Source: Bacillus sp. UNC41MFS5
GTDB taxonomy: Bacteria; Bacillota; Bacilli; Bacillales_B; DSM-18226
NCBI RefSeq assembly: GCF_000686805.1
Contig: NZ_JMLP01000017.1
Location: forward strand, 62,001 to 126,000
Direction of reading: 5' to 3'
DNA length: 64,000 nucleotides
Positions 34,012 through 43,112 of this stretch are shown piece by piece. The notes below the pieces were generated by a model. That model saw nothing but the letters and a program-made list of their open reading frames with translations. It made no database searches and had not been told where the DNA came from. Made by a program: the position numbers and the translations under genes. Position 1 is the first letter of the stretch; every line of letters starts with the position of its first letter.

Positions 34012-34509
34012 TTATTTGGCTTTAGGGAATACTCTACGAATTGTTTCAGTAAACTCATTAAAGAAACCTGAGATTGGTCTACCATTACGAATATCAGAGG
34101 CATATGTGTTCATGCGATCATAAAAGTCAGGGTTTTCCGATACATAAACGTTATCAATATCCCGATCAGTGGATTTCACTCTTTGTGAAATCTTATGTTC
34201 GATGCTATAGGTATCCTTATTTCGAGATGTAGGTGTGAGCTTTACTGCTACATATGCATTATTTTCTGTAACTATGACATTTGCCGTGTCCACTTCTTTC
34301 ATATCAACTACTTTTTTAGCTGCATCATCCGCAACTCTTATTCTTGATCTATTATCGTAATCATTATTGTCTCTGACGTTGGTGATGTTGTTCCTTGTCA
34401 CATTTTGGTCACGATTTACAAGATCATTTTTATTTACGTTATTTCTGGCACACCCTGTTAATTCAAGGCTAAATATAAGAATCGCAAATAAGATTAGGCT
34501 CTTCTTCAT
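34012..34509 (-). CDS. YhcN/YlaJ-family sporulation lipoprotein
   Basis: This is a 165-residue lipoprotein. The signal peptide ends in the lipobox LELTGC (Cys20). An Asn/Arg/Asp-rich linker (about 22-60) precedes the YhcN/YlaJ domain with VADDAAKKVVDMKEVDTANV, ENNAYVAVKL and the C-terminal VYVSENPDFYDRMN. YhcN is a forespore (sigma-G/F) protein of the inner spore membrane in Bacillus and influences outgrowth. GGAGGGAA precedes the ATG. It is monocistronic. Confidence 0.9.
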   Translation of the reverse strand: MKKSLILFAILIFSLELTGCARNNVNKNDLVNRDQNVTRNNITNVRDNNDYDNRSRIRVADDAAKKVVDMKEVDTANVIVTENNAYVAVKLTPTSRNKDTYSIEHKISQRVKSTDRDIDNVYVSENPDFYDRMNTYASDIRNGRPISGFFNEFTETIRRVFPKAK

Positions 34510-34638
34510 GGTGTATTCCCTCCGTGAATTAAATTAAACACACGGATAAGTTCTCCATTTCCTTAAAAGAATATTCATATGAGGTTTAGTTAATCAATTA
34601 CTTTATTTACTTTGAATTGGTGTAGTAGTGTAATCTCT

Positions 34639-34757
34639 TGTCAAACTCTAGTACAGTATGTAAAGAGCCCCACTGGGTACCGGCAACAATGCTGCTGCAG
34701 GGCGGAGAAAAGCTTCAATACGAAAACCGACGACGCGGATGCGCCGTCGTTTTTTGT
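34639..34757 (+). ncRNA. Candidate small RNA or leader, GC-rich and terminator-ended
   Basis: A segment of about 100 bases is much richer in G and C than its surroundings. It contains short self-complementary blocks (CCCCACTGGG, GCAACAATGCTGC, CTGCTGCAG) and ends in a terminator CGACGACGC-GGAT-GCGCCGTCG with TTTTTT (34728-34757). A loose promoter (TTGTCA at 34639, TAAAGA 17 bases on) lies at its start. A short frame here (MSNSSTVCK...) has no ribosome binding site. It matches no riboswitch class I know. It ends 274 bases before the regulator gene at 35031. Confidence 0.3.
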
Positions 34758-35030
34758 GTTGAAGTTCAACCATATTTAGACACCATGTTACAACTCAAGG
34801 GCATAAATTTTCCTATGACAGGGATTTGATTGCAGGGGATTAGTCGAAATTTGAATTGGTAATATCTAAGTTTTCAGAAAAATATGTTAGAATGAAAATT
34901 GTACCCTGTAAATGATGGTAGCAGAGAGTTCAAAACAAAAATGTTAAAGTAAAAGAATATTATTTCCATCGTGGTATATGACAACTATTCACTTGTTCAA
35001 TTGAGTACAGACTAAGGGGTTGAGTAAAAA

Positions 35031-36863
35031 ATGAGTTTTAAGGAAATGCACATAAAGAATGTTTTTGAACTACCTAAAGAAACAGTTCTAAATGGATTTT
35101 ATGAACGAATTATTTCAATCCCTATTGAAGCAAGAACAAATTTGAAAAAAGAGCTCATTACCGTCATTGGCGATGAACGAACAAGGGGCGTGTTTATTCG
35201 CTACGGCTGGCATTGTGGCGTGAGTGATGCGGAAAAAGCCATGTCATTACAATGGGACGACGAGCTAGATTTGGTAAATGCAGGTCCTAAATTTCATAGG
35301 TTGCATGGTTACTTAGATAAAGTGGAAATTTTGGGAATGAGCTTTGATGAAAATAAGAAGTGCAATTATATTGAAGTCCTTTGGATTAATACGTTTGAAG
35401 CCTCTCAATATTTAAAGGCCAAAGGCCTCAGTAAAGAGCCTGTTTGTCACACCTTGTGTGGATATGCAAGCGGTTACTTATCAAAAGTGTTGCAACAGCC
35501 GATCCTTGTTAAGGAAGTTGAATGTCGTGCGATGGGCCACGAGCAATGCAAATGTATTTGTATGCCAATTGAAAAATGGGGAGAAGAAATAACCAGTGAC
35601 CTGAGTTACTATCAAGCGAATAGCATGATCAAGGAACTCGATGAAATAACAGCGAAATTAAAAATGGAGCGGGACCATTTAAGTAAAGCGAGCGATATAC
35701 ACCGGCAATTAATTGAAGAACTACTGTCAAACCAAGGCTTACAAAAAGTGGTTGATATTCTATATGAAACGACTGGTTTAACCGTCTTTATTGAAGATGA
35801 ATATCATCAAATCATTGTAAAATCAGGAAACCTTCCGAATCAGCTTATTTTACATACATTTAATGATTCGAACACGGCATATGTACGTTATTCAGAAAAG
35901 CTTTCCTTGTTACGCAGCCCCATTATTAATGGAGAGCAAATGAAAGGCTATTGTTCTTTTGTTTATACAAGAGAGAATGAGCCGAATGAGCTTGATTATA
36001 TGATTATTGAAAAGGCAGCCATAACCTCTTCGCTTATATTAATGAATGAGAGTATAAAAGTTAATACAGAGCAAACAATTAAACGGAGCTTTTTAAATGA
36101 TATCTTGGAAGGTCGATTAGCAAAAGAAGAAATGTATAAAATCGCCTATTATTTAGATTTCAATCCTTCCTCGACCTATTGGATGCTCACGTTAGAACGA
36201 TTTGTAAAGGAACACAAAATTGAACATGAGATCGCGTTTAATGAAGAATTGATTCGTCATATTCATCTATTTTTGAAAGAGCGCAAGATCAATTCAATCG
36301 TTTCACAAAAACTCAACAAAATTATTATATTAATGGAATACCCTACTTTTGAAAGTTTGCATCTATCACAGTCTACGTTTATTGATCAATTGTTAAAGCA
36401 TTGTTCGCGGCGCTTCCCAAAATATAGAATCTCTGTTGGTGTTAGCTCTGTCATCCAGGAGTTTTCACAAACAGTCACACTATACAAGGAAACATTGGCG
36501 GCATTAAGTGCTACAAATAATCGAAAAAATGTATATTACTTCGAAGAACTTGGAATTGAAAGTGTTTTATTCCAGATACAGGATGATGTATTGATTGAGC
36601 GCTTTGTGAATCAACATATTGGTAGGTTGTTAGAAGCAGATAGCCATGAATTTGAGTTAATAAAAACGTTATATGCCTTTATAGATAATGGAAGCAGTAT
36701 TAACAATACCGCGAAGGAATTATCTATGTCGATTAGCGGATTACGCTATCGACTGGCCAAAATTAGTGAGATTTTAAACCATAATCTGAATGATACCCAA
36801 TTTGCCTTCACGCTATATTTAGCCATCAATATTTTAAAAGCAAAAGGAAAAATAGAGATTTAA
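35031..36863 (+). CDS. Aromatic-responsive regulator: XylR-N/V4R sensor fused to PucR-type HTH
   Basis: This is a 610-residue regulator. Residues 1-200 form an XylR N-terminal activator domain plus V4R zinc fold (GVFIRYGWHCGVSDAEKAM, VCHTLCGYASGYLS, VECRAMGHEQCKCIC, with cysteines for metal). These bind phenolic or other aromatic effectors in XylR/DmpR. Residues 215-280 are helical and GAF-like, and about 340-510 are a CdaR/PucR-type region. The C-terminal PucR HTH spans about 545-600 (NTAKELSMSISGLRYRLAKI). Unlike XylR/DmpR there is no AAA+ sigma-54 domain. It has its own terminator and precedes the catabolic operon on the same strand, which it probably activates. Confidence 0.88.
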   Translation: MSFKEMHIKNVFELPKETVLNGFYERIISIPIEARTNLKKELITVIGDERTRGVFIRYGWHCGVSDAEKAMSLQWDDELDLVNAGPKFHRLHGYLDKVEILGMSFDENKKCNYIEVLWINTFEASQYLKAKGLSKEPVCHTLCGYASGYLSKVLQQPILVKEVECRAMGHEQCKCICMPIEKWGEEITSDLSYYQANSMIKELDEITAKLKMERDHLSKASDIHRQLIEELLSNQGLQKVVDILYETTGLTVFIEDEYHQIIVKSGNLPNQLILHTFNDSNTAYVRYSEKLSLLRSPIINGEQMKGYCSFVYTRENEPNELDYMIIEKAAITSSLILMNESIKVNTEQTIKRSFLNDILEGRLAKEEMYKIAYYLDFNPSSTYWMLTLERFVKEHKIEHEIAFNEELIRHIHLFLKERKINSIVSQKLNKIIILMEYPTFESLHLSQSTFIDQLLKHCSRRFPKYRISVGVSSVIQEFSQTVTLYKETLAALSATNNRKNVYYFEELGIESVLFQIQDDVLIERFVNQHIGRLLEADSHEFELIKTLYAFIDNGSSINNTAKELSMSISGLRYRLAKISEILNHNLNDTQFAFTLYLAINILKAKGKIEI

Positions 36864-36871
36864 CATATAAG

Positions 36872-36909
36872 GCCTTGCCCATTCACTTGTTGATGGACAA
36901 GGCTTTTTT
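36872..36909 (+). terminator. Rho-independent terminator
   Basis: GCCTTGCCCA (36872-36881) pairs with TGGACAAGGC (36894-36903) followed by TTTTTT. It separates the regulator from the catabolic operon. Confidence 0.85.
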
Positions 36910-37055
36910 GTCGTTTACGCAACTCAATTAAATATATAAAGATAGTATTTAGTAGAAAACGTTTTAAAAATTAGCAAATTTCAATATTTATTGTAGGTAT
37001 ATTTAAAATATTCTAACTATTATAATTCAAATCAGAAGCAGCCGCTTTATAGAAT

Positions 37056-37070
37056 TTGAAAACGTTTACT
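37056..37070 (+). promoter_or_regulatory. CcpA cre site
   Basis: TTGAAAACGTTTACT fits the cre consensus WTGNAANCGNWNNCW at every position. It lies 18 bases before the start codon of the monooxygenase, downstream of a TATAAT at 37021, so CcpA would block transcription elongation. A weaker match (TAGAAAACGTTTTAA, two mismatches) lies at 36953-36967. Confidence 0.85.
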
Positions 37071-37087
37071 TAAAAGGAGGAAGGTAT

Positions 37088-38290
37088 ATGGCAGTTAATC
37101 TTTTAGAAGTGAAAAAGACCCCCAACAAAGAAGAACTTCTGATGATGGCAAAGGAAGTCGGTTTATTAGCAGAGAAATACGCTTTAAAGGCAGATCAAGA
37201 TTCAAAGCTTCCAGATGAAGTAATTGAAAAAATTAAAGAAGCCGGTTTTCATAAACTTATGCGACCGAAAGCTTATGGTGGTCAATATTTGGATTACTTT
37301 ACGTTTGGTGAAATCATCCGCACCATCGCCAATCATAGTGTCGCTGCTGCCTGGTTAAGTTACTTCTTTGTTATTCATGAAACCTGGGTTGCTTTTTTGC
37401 CAAAAGAAAGCCGTGATGAATTATACAATCATGGTGGATTAATGGCGGACGTATTTGCTCCTGTCGGGAAAGTAACAGATGATGGCGAAGGCTATCGCCT
37501 TTCAGGTCAATGGAACTTCTGCAGTGGCGTGCTTTGGAGTGATTGGATTGGTTTAGGCGCAATTGCCAAGTTAAAGGATGGCACAGAGCCGGAATATTGC
37601 ATGTTTATTTTGAATAAGGAGGAAGCGGAAATTATCCATAACTGGGATGCAATGGGCTTGCGCGGCTCGGGAAGTAACGCGGTAAAAGTTGATAATGTTT
37701 ACATACCGCCGAATCGAATTTTCCATGCAACTCGTGTTATTAACGGAGAAGGCCCAGTAGATGGCAATTTTGAGTCTGACTACCAAATTTTCAATGTACC
37801 ATATATCCCATGGTTTTTAATGGGCTTCCAATTTATTCAGATTGGCGGCATAGAACGATTGATAGATATTTTCCAAGAAAAAACTGAAAATCGGATTCGT
37901 ATTTTTAACAATAATTCAAATGAAAAAGAAGCAGCTAGCAGCCAGCGCGTACTGGCCGAATTAAAACTACAATTAAGTTCTTTAAAAGGCTTAGCAAATG
38001 AATATTGTGAGAAGTTAACGTATTACGAGCAAAACGGCATGACAACATTGGATGAAGAAGAACGTGAAAAATTGTTCGGGATCCGTGGGCATATAGCGAA
38101 GACGACTTCTGAGATGGCGCTCCGTATTTTGCTCACTTTAGGTGGAAACTCCGTATTTAAAGGGCAGCCAACTGAATTGTTTGTACGTGACCTTATGACA
38201 GCGGCTTCTCATCCGACACACCATTACGAGGATGCAATGGCTTCATACGGCAAGTCAATCTTTGGTTTTAAAGGAAACCCAATTTGGTAA
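37088..38290 (+). CDS. Flavin-dependent aromatic monooxygenase, acyl-CoA dehydrogenase fold (HsaA/HpaB-C2 type)
   Basis: This is a 400-residue two-component (group D) monooxygenase that should hydroxylate a phenolic ring using reduced flavin from a separate reductase. It has the acyl-CoA dehydrogenase fold with [21 protein letters not shown] near residues 55-75, the flavin segment [15 protein letters not shown], and [20 protein letters not shown] (about 193-212), in which the R-x-S-G-S pattern marks hydroxylases. The C-terminal [19 protein letters not shown] replaces the dehydrogenase Glu. An AAAAGGAGG site and the cre box precede it. First gene of the catabolic operon; a flavin reductase lies 2 kb downstream. 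The exact substrate is unknown. Confidence 0.87.
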   Translation: MAVNLLEVKKTPNKEELLMMAKEVGLLAEKYALKADQDSKLPDEVIEKIKEAGFHKLMRPKAYGGQYLDYFTFGEIIRTIANHSVAAAWLSYFFVIHETWVAFLPKESRDELYNHGGLMADVFAPVGKVTDDGEGYRLSGQWNFCSGVLWSDWIGLGAIAKLKDGTEPEYCMFILNKEEAEIIHNWDAMGLRGSGSNAVKVDNVYIPPNRIFHATRVINGEGPVDGNFESDYQIFNVPYIPWFLMGFQFIQIGGIERLIDIFQEKTENRIRIFNNNSNEKEAASSQRVLAELKLQLSSLKGLANEYCEKLTYYEQNGMTTLDEEEREKLFGIRGHIAKTTSEMALRILLTLGGNSVFKGQPTELFVRDLMTAASHPTHHYEDAMASYGKSIFGFKGNPIW

Positions 38291-38313
38291 AAAAACTTTG
38301 GAGGGAATGTGAA

Positions 38314-39291
38314 ATGATGAAAGAACCTATTTTTGACGTAGCGCATTTGGCACATATTGAAATTTATAGTCCTAAAGTAGAAGAGTCAGTTTGGTTTTTT
38401 AAAGAGATTTTAGGGATGGAAGAATCGCACCGACAAGGTGATTCTGTTTATATGCGTGCTTACGAGGATTTTTATCATCATACATTGATCATTACCAAAA
38501 ATGAGGAAGCGGGACTTGGGCATGTTGCATGGCGTGCTACTTCTCCGCAGGCTCTAGAGCGTCGTGTACGAGAGATTGAAGCGACAGGTTATGGAATGGG
38601 GTGGATTGAAGGCGATGTCGGTCATGGACCAGCGTATCAGTTCACAACGCCAGATGGTCATAAAATGGAAATTCTTTGGGAGGTTGAATATTTCAAACCG
38701 AATGAAGAGCAGGCAACACCACTTCTGAATCGTCCGCAAAAACGTCCACGCCGCGGAGTACCAGTCCGCCGCTTAGACCATGTTAATGTACTGGCGAAGG
38801 AAACAAATAAAAACGTTGAGTTTTTAGAAAATGCACTTGGATTTAAGGTGCGTGAAAGGATTCTAAATGATGATAATACAGATGTAGCAGCCTGGTTAAG
38901 TTCAAACTCATTAGTGCATGAAGTGGCCATCATGGGAGATGCGTTAGCTGAAAAGGGAAGACTGCATCATATTTGCTACTGGTACGGGTATCCCCAACAT
39001 CTAATGGATGTGAGTGAATTATTGGTAGAGCACGGCTTTAAAATTGAAGCAGGTCCTGGCAAGCACGGTGTCTCTCAGGCTTACTTCCTATATGTGATCG
39101 AACCAGGGGGCAATCGTGTTGAATTATTCGGTGACACGGGGTATCAAATTTTTGATCCGGACTGGAAAACGGTTGAATGGAAAGGGAAAGATTTAGAGCA
39201 TGCCATTATTTGGTACGGTTCTAATTTACCACAAGAGTTCTTTGAATATGGAACACCAGTAAGGAAAAAGGCAGTTGCACCAATAAAATAA
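38314..39291 (+). CDS. Extradiol ring-cleavage dioxygenase (catechol 2,3-dioxygenase type I, VOC fold)
   Basis: This is a 325-residue, two-domain VOC dioxygenase that opens a catechol next to the diol with O2 and Fe(II). The metal ligands are visible in the C-terminal domain: His in RRLDHVNVL, His in [11 protein letters not shown] and Glu in [12 protein letters not shown]. The N-terminal domain ([31 protein letters not shown]) is the degenerate copy. The open frame starts at 38284, but GGAGGG at 38300-38305 sets ATG 38314. It follows the monooxygenase by 23 bases, as expected for hydroxylation then meta cleavage. Confidence 0.88.
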   Translation: MMKEPIFDVAHLAHIEIYSPKVEESVWFFKEILGMEESHRQGDSVYMRAYEDFYHHTLIITKNEEAGLGHVAWRATSPQALERRVREIEATGYGMGWIEGDVGHGPAYQFTTPDGHKMEILWEVEYFKPNEEQATPLLNRPQKRPRRGVPVRRLDHVNVLAKETNKNVEFLENALGFKVRERILNDDNTDVAAWLSSNSLVHEVAIMGDALAEKGRLHHICYWYGYPQHLMDVSELLVEHGFKIEAGPGKHGVSQAYFLYVIEPGGNRVELFGDTGYQIFDPDWKTVEWKGKDLEHAIIWYGSNLPQEFFEYGTPVRKKAVAPIK

Positions 39292-39445
39292 ACGATGTTG
39301 AATCGTTAAAGGTGAGCTTGTTGAAAGGGGAAACATGGACTTCCTGCTACGGACAAGCTTACTATGTATGGAATCTAAAAGCGAGAGGAAGCTTTCAATA
39401 GTTTCCTCTATCTCTTATTTTAATAGATGAAAGGAGCAATGCATT

Positions 39446-40261
39446 ATGGCGATTATCTCAAAATATATGGATGTGAATGGGATTAACACACACTACCATG
39501 AGGAAGGGAGAGGAGCAGAAAAAATTATTTTAATACATGGGTCAGGACCAGGTGTATCTGCCTTCGCAAACTGGCGCTTAATTATCCCACGTTTAAGTGA
39601 CTCCTATCATGTATTTGCACCAGATATTATTGGTTTTGGTAAGACGGATAAACTCCCTGATCATCAATATAACGTTGAATTGTGGGTACAGCATTTAATT
39701 AGCTTTATTGAATCCGTGTCTGATGAGCCTGTTCACTTAGTCGGCAACTCAATGGGCGGCGCATTAGCACTCCATGTTGCCTACCAAAGACCGGACTTAG
39801 TGAATAAATTAATTTTAATGGGTAGTGTTGGCATCAAGCACCAAATTTCAGAGGGGTTAGAACGTGTTTGGGGTTATGAGCCAAGTTTGCAATCCATGCG
39901 GGAATTAATCGAGCTATTCTCGTATGATGAAAAAGCAGCGAAGAATGAAGAATTGGTCCGTCTTCGCTATGAAGCTAGTATTGAACCTGAGGTGAAAGAT
40001 GCATTTTCGGCCATGTTCCCAGAGCCTCGCCAACAAAAACTCGATGAATTGGCGTTAACGGATGAACAAATTCAAAGCATAAACGTACAAACACTATTAT
40101 TCCATGGCTTAAATGACAGGGTTATTCCTATTGAAGATACAAGCTATCGTCTGATTGAATTGCTTCCGCATGCAGAACTACACGTATTTAATGAGTGCGG
40201 CCATTGGACACAAATCGAAAAAACCGAGCCGTTCGTGGAGAATATTTTAAGATTTATTTAA
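39446..40261 (+). CDS. Alpha/beta hydrolase, meta-cleavage product hydrolase (BphD/DmpD/HsaD type)
   Basis: This is a 271-residue carbon-carbon bond hydrolase. The oxyanion motif is HGSGPGVSAFANWR, the nucleophile elbow GNSMGGALA (Ser at about 105), the acid Asp in GLNDRVIPIED and the base His in ECGHWTQIEKTE. It should split the semialdehyde or ketone ring-opened product into an acid plus 2-hydroxypenta-2,4-dienoate. Use of a hydrolase suggests that the ring-cleavage product carries a ketone or alkyl side chain or aldehyde. AAAGGAGC precedes the ATG. The 154-base gap before it contains a weak hairpin (39383-39413). Confidence 0.87.
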   Translation: MAIISKYMDVNGINTHYHEEGRGAEKIILIHGSGPGVSAFANWRLIIPRLSDSYHVFAPDIIGFGKTDKLPDHQYNVELWVQHLISFIESVSDEPVHLVGNSMGGALALHVAYQRPDLVNKLILMGSVGIKHQISEGLERVWGYEPSLQSMRELIELFSYDEKAAKNEELVRLRYEASIEPEVKDAFSAMFPEPRQQKLDELALTDEQIQSINVQTLLFHGLNDRVIPIEDTSYRLIELLPHAELHVFNECGHWTQIEKTEPFVENILRFI

Positions 40262-40369
40262 TGATGAATCAAAAGGATATGCCCTTCGTGTGATAAGGAT
40301 TTCGAAAAGTAAAGGTGGGTAATTTCAATATTCCTACTACATAAAAATAATTTTGGGAGGTTGTTAGAG

Positions 40370-40834
40370 ATGGATGATCGTCAATTTCGAACGGCAATGG
40401 GAAAATTCGCAACAGGGGTAACCGTGATTACCACAGAACTTGATGGAGATATACATGGTATGACAGCAAATGCCTTCATGTCTGTATCCCTTGATCCAAA
40501 GCTCGTTGTCATTTCAATTGGAGAAAGAGCAAAAATATTAAATAAGATTAAGGAAAGCAAAATCTTTACCGTGAATATTTTAGCTGCGGATCAACAGGAG
40601 ATATCGATGATTTTTGCGGGACAAATCAAGGAACCCCGCGAAGTTATTTTTGCTCGTTTAGATGGTAAACCCGTGTTAGAAGGAGCATGTGCACAGGTGG
40701 CTTGTGAAGTATCCACGGTGCATGTGGAAGGAGATCATACTTTGTTTATTGGAAAAGTAACCGATATTCACCTGGAAGAGAAGGAACCGCTTGTTTTCTT
40801 CAATGGAAAATATCGTGCATTGGCAGAAGTATAA
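40370..40834 (+). CDS. Flavin reductase (HpaC/HsaB type) of the two-component monooxygenase
   Basis: This is a 154-residue protein of the flavin-reductase-like domain family that supplies FMNH2 or FADH2 to the monooxygenase. Typical are FRTAMGKFATGVTVITTELDG, GMTANAFMSVSLDPKLV (flavin contact), the SKIFTVNILAADQQEIS helix and GDHTLFIGKVTDIHLEE...PLVFFNGKY. A TTG at 40361 is in frame but only two bases from the GGGAGG; ATG 40370 is preferred. NAD(P)H is the expected donor. Confidence 0.88.
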   Translation: MDDRQFRTAMGKFATGVTVITTELDGDIHGMTANAFMSVSLDPKLVVISIGERAKILNKIKESKIFTVNILAADQQEISMIFAGQIKEPREVIFARLDGKPVLEGACAQVACEVSTVHVEGDHTLFIGKVTDIHLEEKEPLVFFNGKYRALAEV

Positions 40835-40868
40835 GCTGACTTTATTTTTGAACATGAAAGGAGACTGG

Positions 40869-41714
40869 ATGGAAACAATCTATTTAAATAAGGAGAATTT
40901 GGCTGCTTATCAGGAAGTGGCAAGCGTAAATGTTATGGCACTTGGATGTTTTGACGGTCTCCATCATGGGCATGTAAAAGTGATTCAAACCGCATGGGAG
41001 GAAGCAAAGGAAAGACAAGTCTCTCTTTCAGTCATGAGTTTCTTTCCTCACCCGAAAACGGTCATCGGGGGGAAGGCGGGTTTTCACTATTTAATGCCGC
41101 AGTCCGAAAAAGAAAAAAGGCTTTGTGAACTAGGTGTTGATACTTTTTACCTTGTGGAGTTCGATAGAGACTTTGCAGGGTTGTTACCTCAAACATTTGT
41201 TAAGGAATACCTTGTTAATCTGGGTGTTATTCATGCAGTAGCAGGATATGACTTTTCTTATGGCAGCCGAGGTGCAGGAAATATGGATACACTAAAACAA
41301 GATTCCGGAGATCGAATAGATGTAACTGTGGTCGAAAAGGTGGAGCACAAAGGTGAAAAAATCAGTTCGACTCGTATCAGAGAACTATTGTTAGATGGGT
41401 ATGTCGAGGAGCTGCCCAATCTGATCGGTCACTCTTACGAAATAAAAAGCAAAGGCGCTGGATCGGTGTTAACACCCTATTCGCACTTTACACTCCCTGC
41501 TCCTGGAAGATATGATGTTACATTGAAAAATAAGAGCAAATCTTTTCAGACCGAAGTGATTGTAAAGGAGAAAGGCGTAACGCTTACTTGTTTAGATCAA
41601 ATTCCGTCATGGCTCGAAGGAAACTTGACCATAGTCTGGAATCGGCGGTTGAAGACTGAAAGGGTTCAAACGGGGAAAAAGGATCATACTTTTTGTCGTC
41701 CCTTATTTGTATAA
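40869..41714 (+). CDS. Stand-alone FMN adenylyltransferase (FAD synthetase)-like protein, RibF type with degenerate kinase half
   Basis: This is a 281-residue protein. The N-terminal nucleotidyltransferase domain is well kept: GCFDGLHHGHVKVIQTAWEE (about 22-41), SFFPHPKTVI and ISSTRIRELLLDG (about 163-175). It should make FAD from FMN and ATP. The C-terminal 80 residues replace the riboflavin kinase domain and show a short beta-rich segment, without clear kinase motifs. The ORF opens at 40791 within the reductase gene; AAAGGAG before ATG 40869 marks the start. Its place in the operon suggests dedicated FAD supply to the monooxygenase. Other nucleotidyl transfer is possible. Confidence 0.78.
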   Translation: METIYLNKENLAAYQEVASVNVMALGCFDGLHHGHVKVIQTAWEEAKERQVSLSVMSFFPHPKTVIGGKAGFHYLMPQSEKEKRLCELGVDTFYLVEFDRDFAGLLPQTFVKEYLVNLGVIHAVAGYDFSYGSRGAGNMDTLKQDSGDRIDVTVVEKVEHKGEKISSTRIRELLLDGYVEELPNLIGHSYEIKSKGAGSVLTPYSHFTLPAPGRYDVTLKNKSKSFQTEVIVKEKGVTLTCLDQIPSWLEGNLTIVWNRRLKTERVQTGKKDHTFCRPLFV

Positions 41715-41755
41715 ATGCAATATAAACCGATTATGAATAGAAAGTAGGGTTAAAA

Positions 41756-42532
41756 GTGGCTCAAATTGTAGAAGCCTATAAGCATTTACTTCAAGCTGAG
41801 AAAAACAAAAAGTCTGTGGCCCCACTTACGGATTTGTATCCTGATATCACTATTCAGGATGCTTACCGTGTTCAAATAAAAAATATTGATCAGAAGGTTA
41901 AGGATGGACAAAAAATTGTTGGGAAAAAGATCGGGTTAACATCATTTGCGATGCAGGAGCTATTAGGAGTTGATCAGCCCGATTACGGTCATTTATTGGA
42001 TAGTATGGATATTCCCAATGGTAGTATCATTTCAATGGAAACACTTTTTGAGCCCAAGGTAGAGGGGGAGCTTGCTTTTGTGTTGAAAAAAGATTTGATA
42101 GGGCCAAATGTTACAGTAGAAGACGTCCTAGAAGCAACAGAATATATTGTCCCTTCTATAGAGATTGTTGACAGCCGTATTACTGATTGGAAAATTAAAT
42201 TAGAAGATACGGTTGCGGATAATGCTTCTTGTGGACTATTCACCTTAGGCCGTCAAAGGTTCGATCCAAATGAAATGGATTTAACGAAAATCGAAATGAG
42301 TCTTTATAAAAATGGTGAGTTCATAAATAAAGGGACAGGGGCCGATGTGTTAGGTCATCCTGCAGGATGTGTTGCATGGCTGGCAAATAAGCTAGCAGAA
42401 TACAATGTTACTTTAAAAGCTGAAGAAGTCATTTTATCTGGAGCCTTATCTGCGGCTGTTGCAGCTCAAAAGGGAGATGTCTTTACAGCTGAGTTTAGCC
42501 AGTTAGGAAAAGTTGAGGTATCTTTTGGTTAA
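41756..42532 (+). CDS. 2-Oxopent-4-enoate hydratase (2-keto-4-pentenoate hydratase, MhpD/DmpE type)
   Basis: This is a 258-residue hydratase of the fumarylacetoacetase-like family that adds water to 2-hydroxypenta-2,4-dienoate to give 4-hydroxy-2-oxovalerate. Characteristic are GKKIGLTSFAMQELLGVDQPDYG, EPKVEGELAFVL (Glu-x-Glu metal ligands), IEIVDSRITDWKI and GHPAGCVAWLANKLAE. The start is GTG at 41756. Last gene of the catabolic operon. The next enzymes (aldolase, acylating acetaldehyde dehydrogenase) are not encoded beside it. Confidence 0.9.
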   Translation: MAQIVEAYKHLLQAEKNKKSVAPLTDLYPDITIQDAYRVQIKNIDQKVKDGQKIVGKKIGLTSFAMQELLGVDQPDYGHLLDSMDIPNGSIISMETLFEPKVEGELAFVLKKDLIGPNVTVEDVLEATEYIVPSIEIVDSRITDWKIKLEDTVADNASCGLFTLGRQRFDPNEMDLTKIEMSLYKNGEFINKGTGADVLGHPAGCVAWLANKLAEYNVTLKAEEVILSGALSAAVAAQKGDVFTAEFSQLGKVEVSFG

Positions 42533-42711
42533 GTTACGAATGGTGATAGTTGGTGCCAGAATTGTTCAGATTGATTTTTCTATTAAGTAAATCTACTTAT
42601 ATAATTGTCAACACGATTGTAAATACCTCAAAGTAAGCTGTAAAAAATTGCCTATGAAAATGAAACAATTAAACTGATAAGTAGAAATGAAAATAGAATG
42701 GTGGCATCGAT

Positions 42712-42974
42712 GTAGTTGAAAACTTTACAAATTATATAGAATTACCTACTAAATATGATGTGAATGAATATTGATAATGGAAAACTTTTGCCTAACTGTA
42801 GGAGATCAACGAAAGCAGGAAGACTTATCTAGGGCAATTAGGGAAGAGGGGCCTATAGAAGATTGAAGGACAAAATTATTGATGGTGGAATGGAAGTCAA
42901 ATGGTATTCATACCGAGAAGTGTTTAAAAGAAATTGCGATTGAAGGGTGTCGGGGAAAAAATAGACTTTATTGA
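42712..42974 (+). pseudogene. UPF0158-family protein, frameshifted C-terminal remnant
   Basis: Three frames must be joined: VVENFTNYIELPTKYDVNEY, then IMENFCLTVGDQRKQEDLSR and AIREEGPIED, then KDKIIDGGMEVKWYSYRE and finally CLKEIAIEGCRGKN. The order matches UPF0158 proteins ('NFxxYIELPTKF-x-x-NEY-x-IM-x-x-F'). At least three frame changes or stops mean a non-functional relic. The N-terminal third is not found in 42533-42711. Confidence 0.7.
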
Positions 42975-42988
42975 ATAGAAAAGACAGG

Positions 42989-43028
42989 AGGTGATTACTA
43001 ATACAAAAGGCAATCACCTTTTCTTTTT
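42989..43028 (+). terminator. Terminator-like hairpin
   Basis: AGGTGATT (42989-42996) and AATCACCT (43012-43019) are followed by TTTCTTTTT. It lies between the UPF0158 relic and the converging PAP2 gene. Confidence 0.65.
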
Positions 43029-43112
43029 GAATTAAACCAGCTAATAGTTTGTTAACATTTTTCAATAAATAATCATAATACCTCATAGGCAGTGCAATTT
43101 TCTAAAGAGTTT

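Noticed and set aside
34638..34829. 63-codon ORF over the putative small RNA
   Set aside because: No ribosome binding site, and the frame runs through a strong terminator at 34728-34757. The peptide has no recognisable features.
39383..39413. Hairpin GAGAGGAA/TTTCCTCT before the alpha/beta hydrolase gene
   Set aside because: Short, imperfect stem with only a weak T run. Not enough to call a terminator or attenuator.
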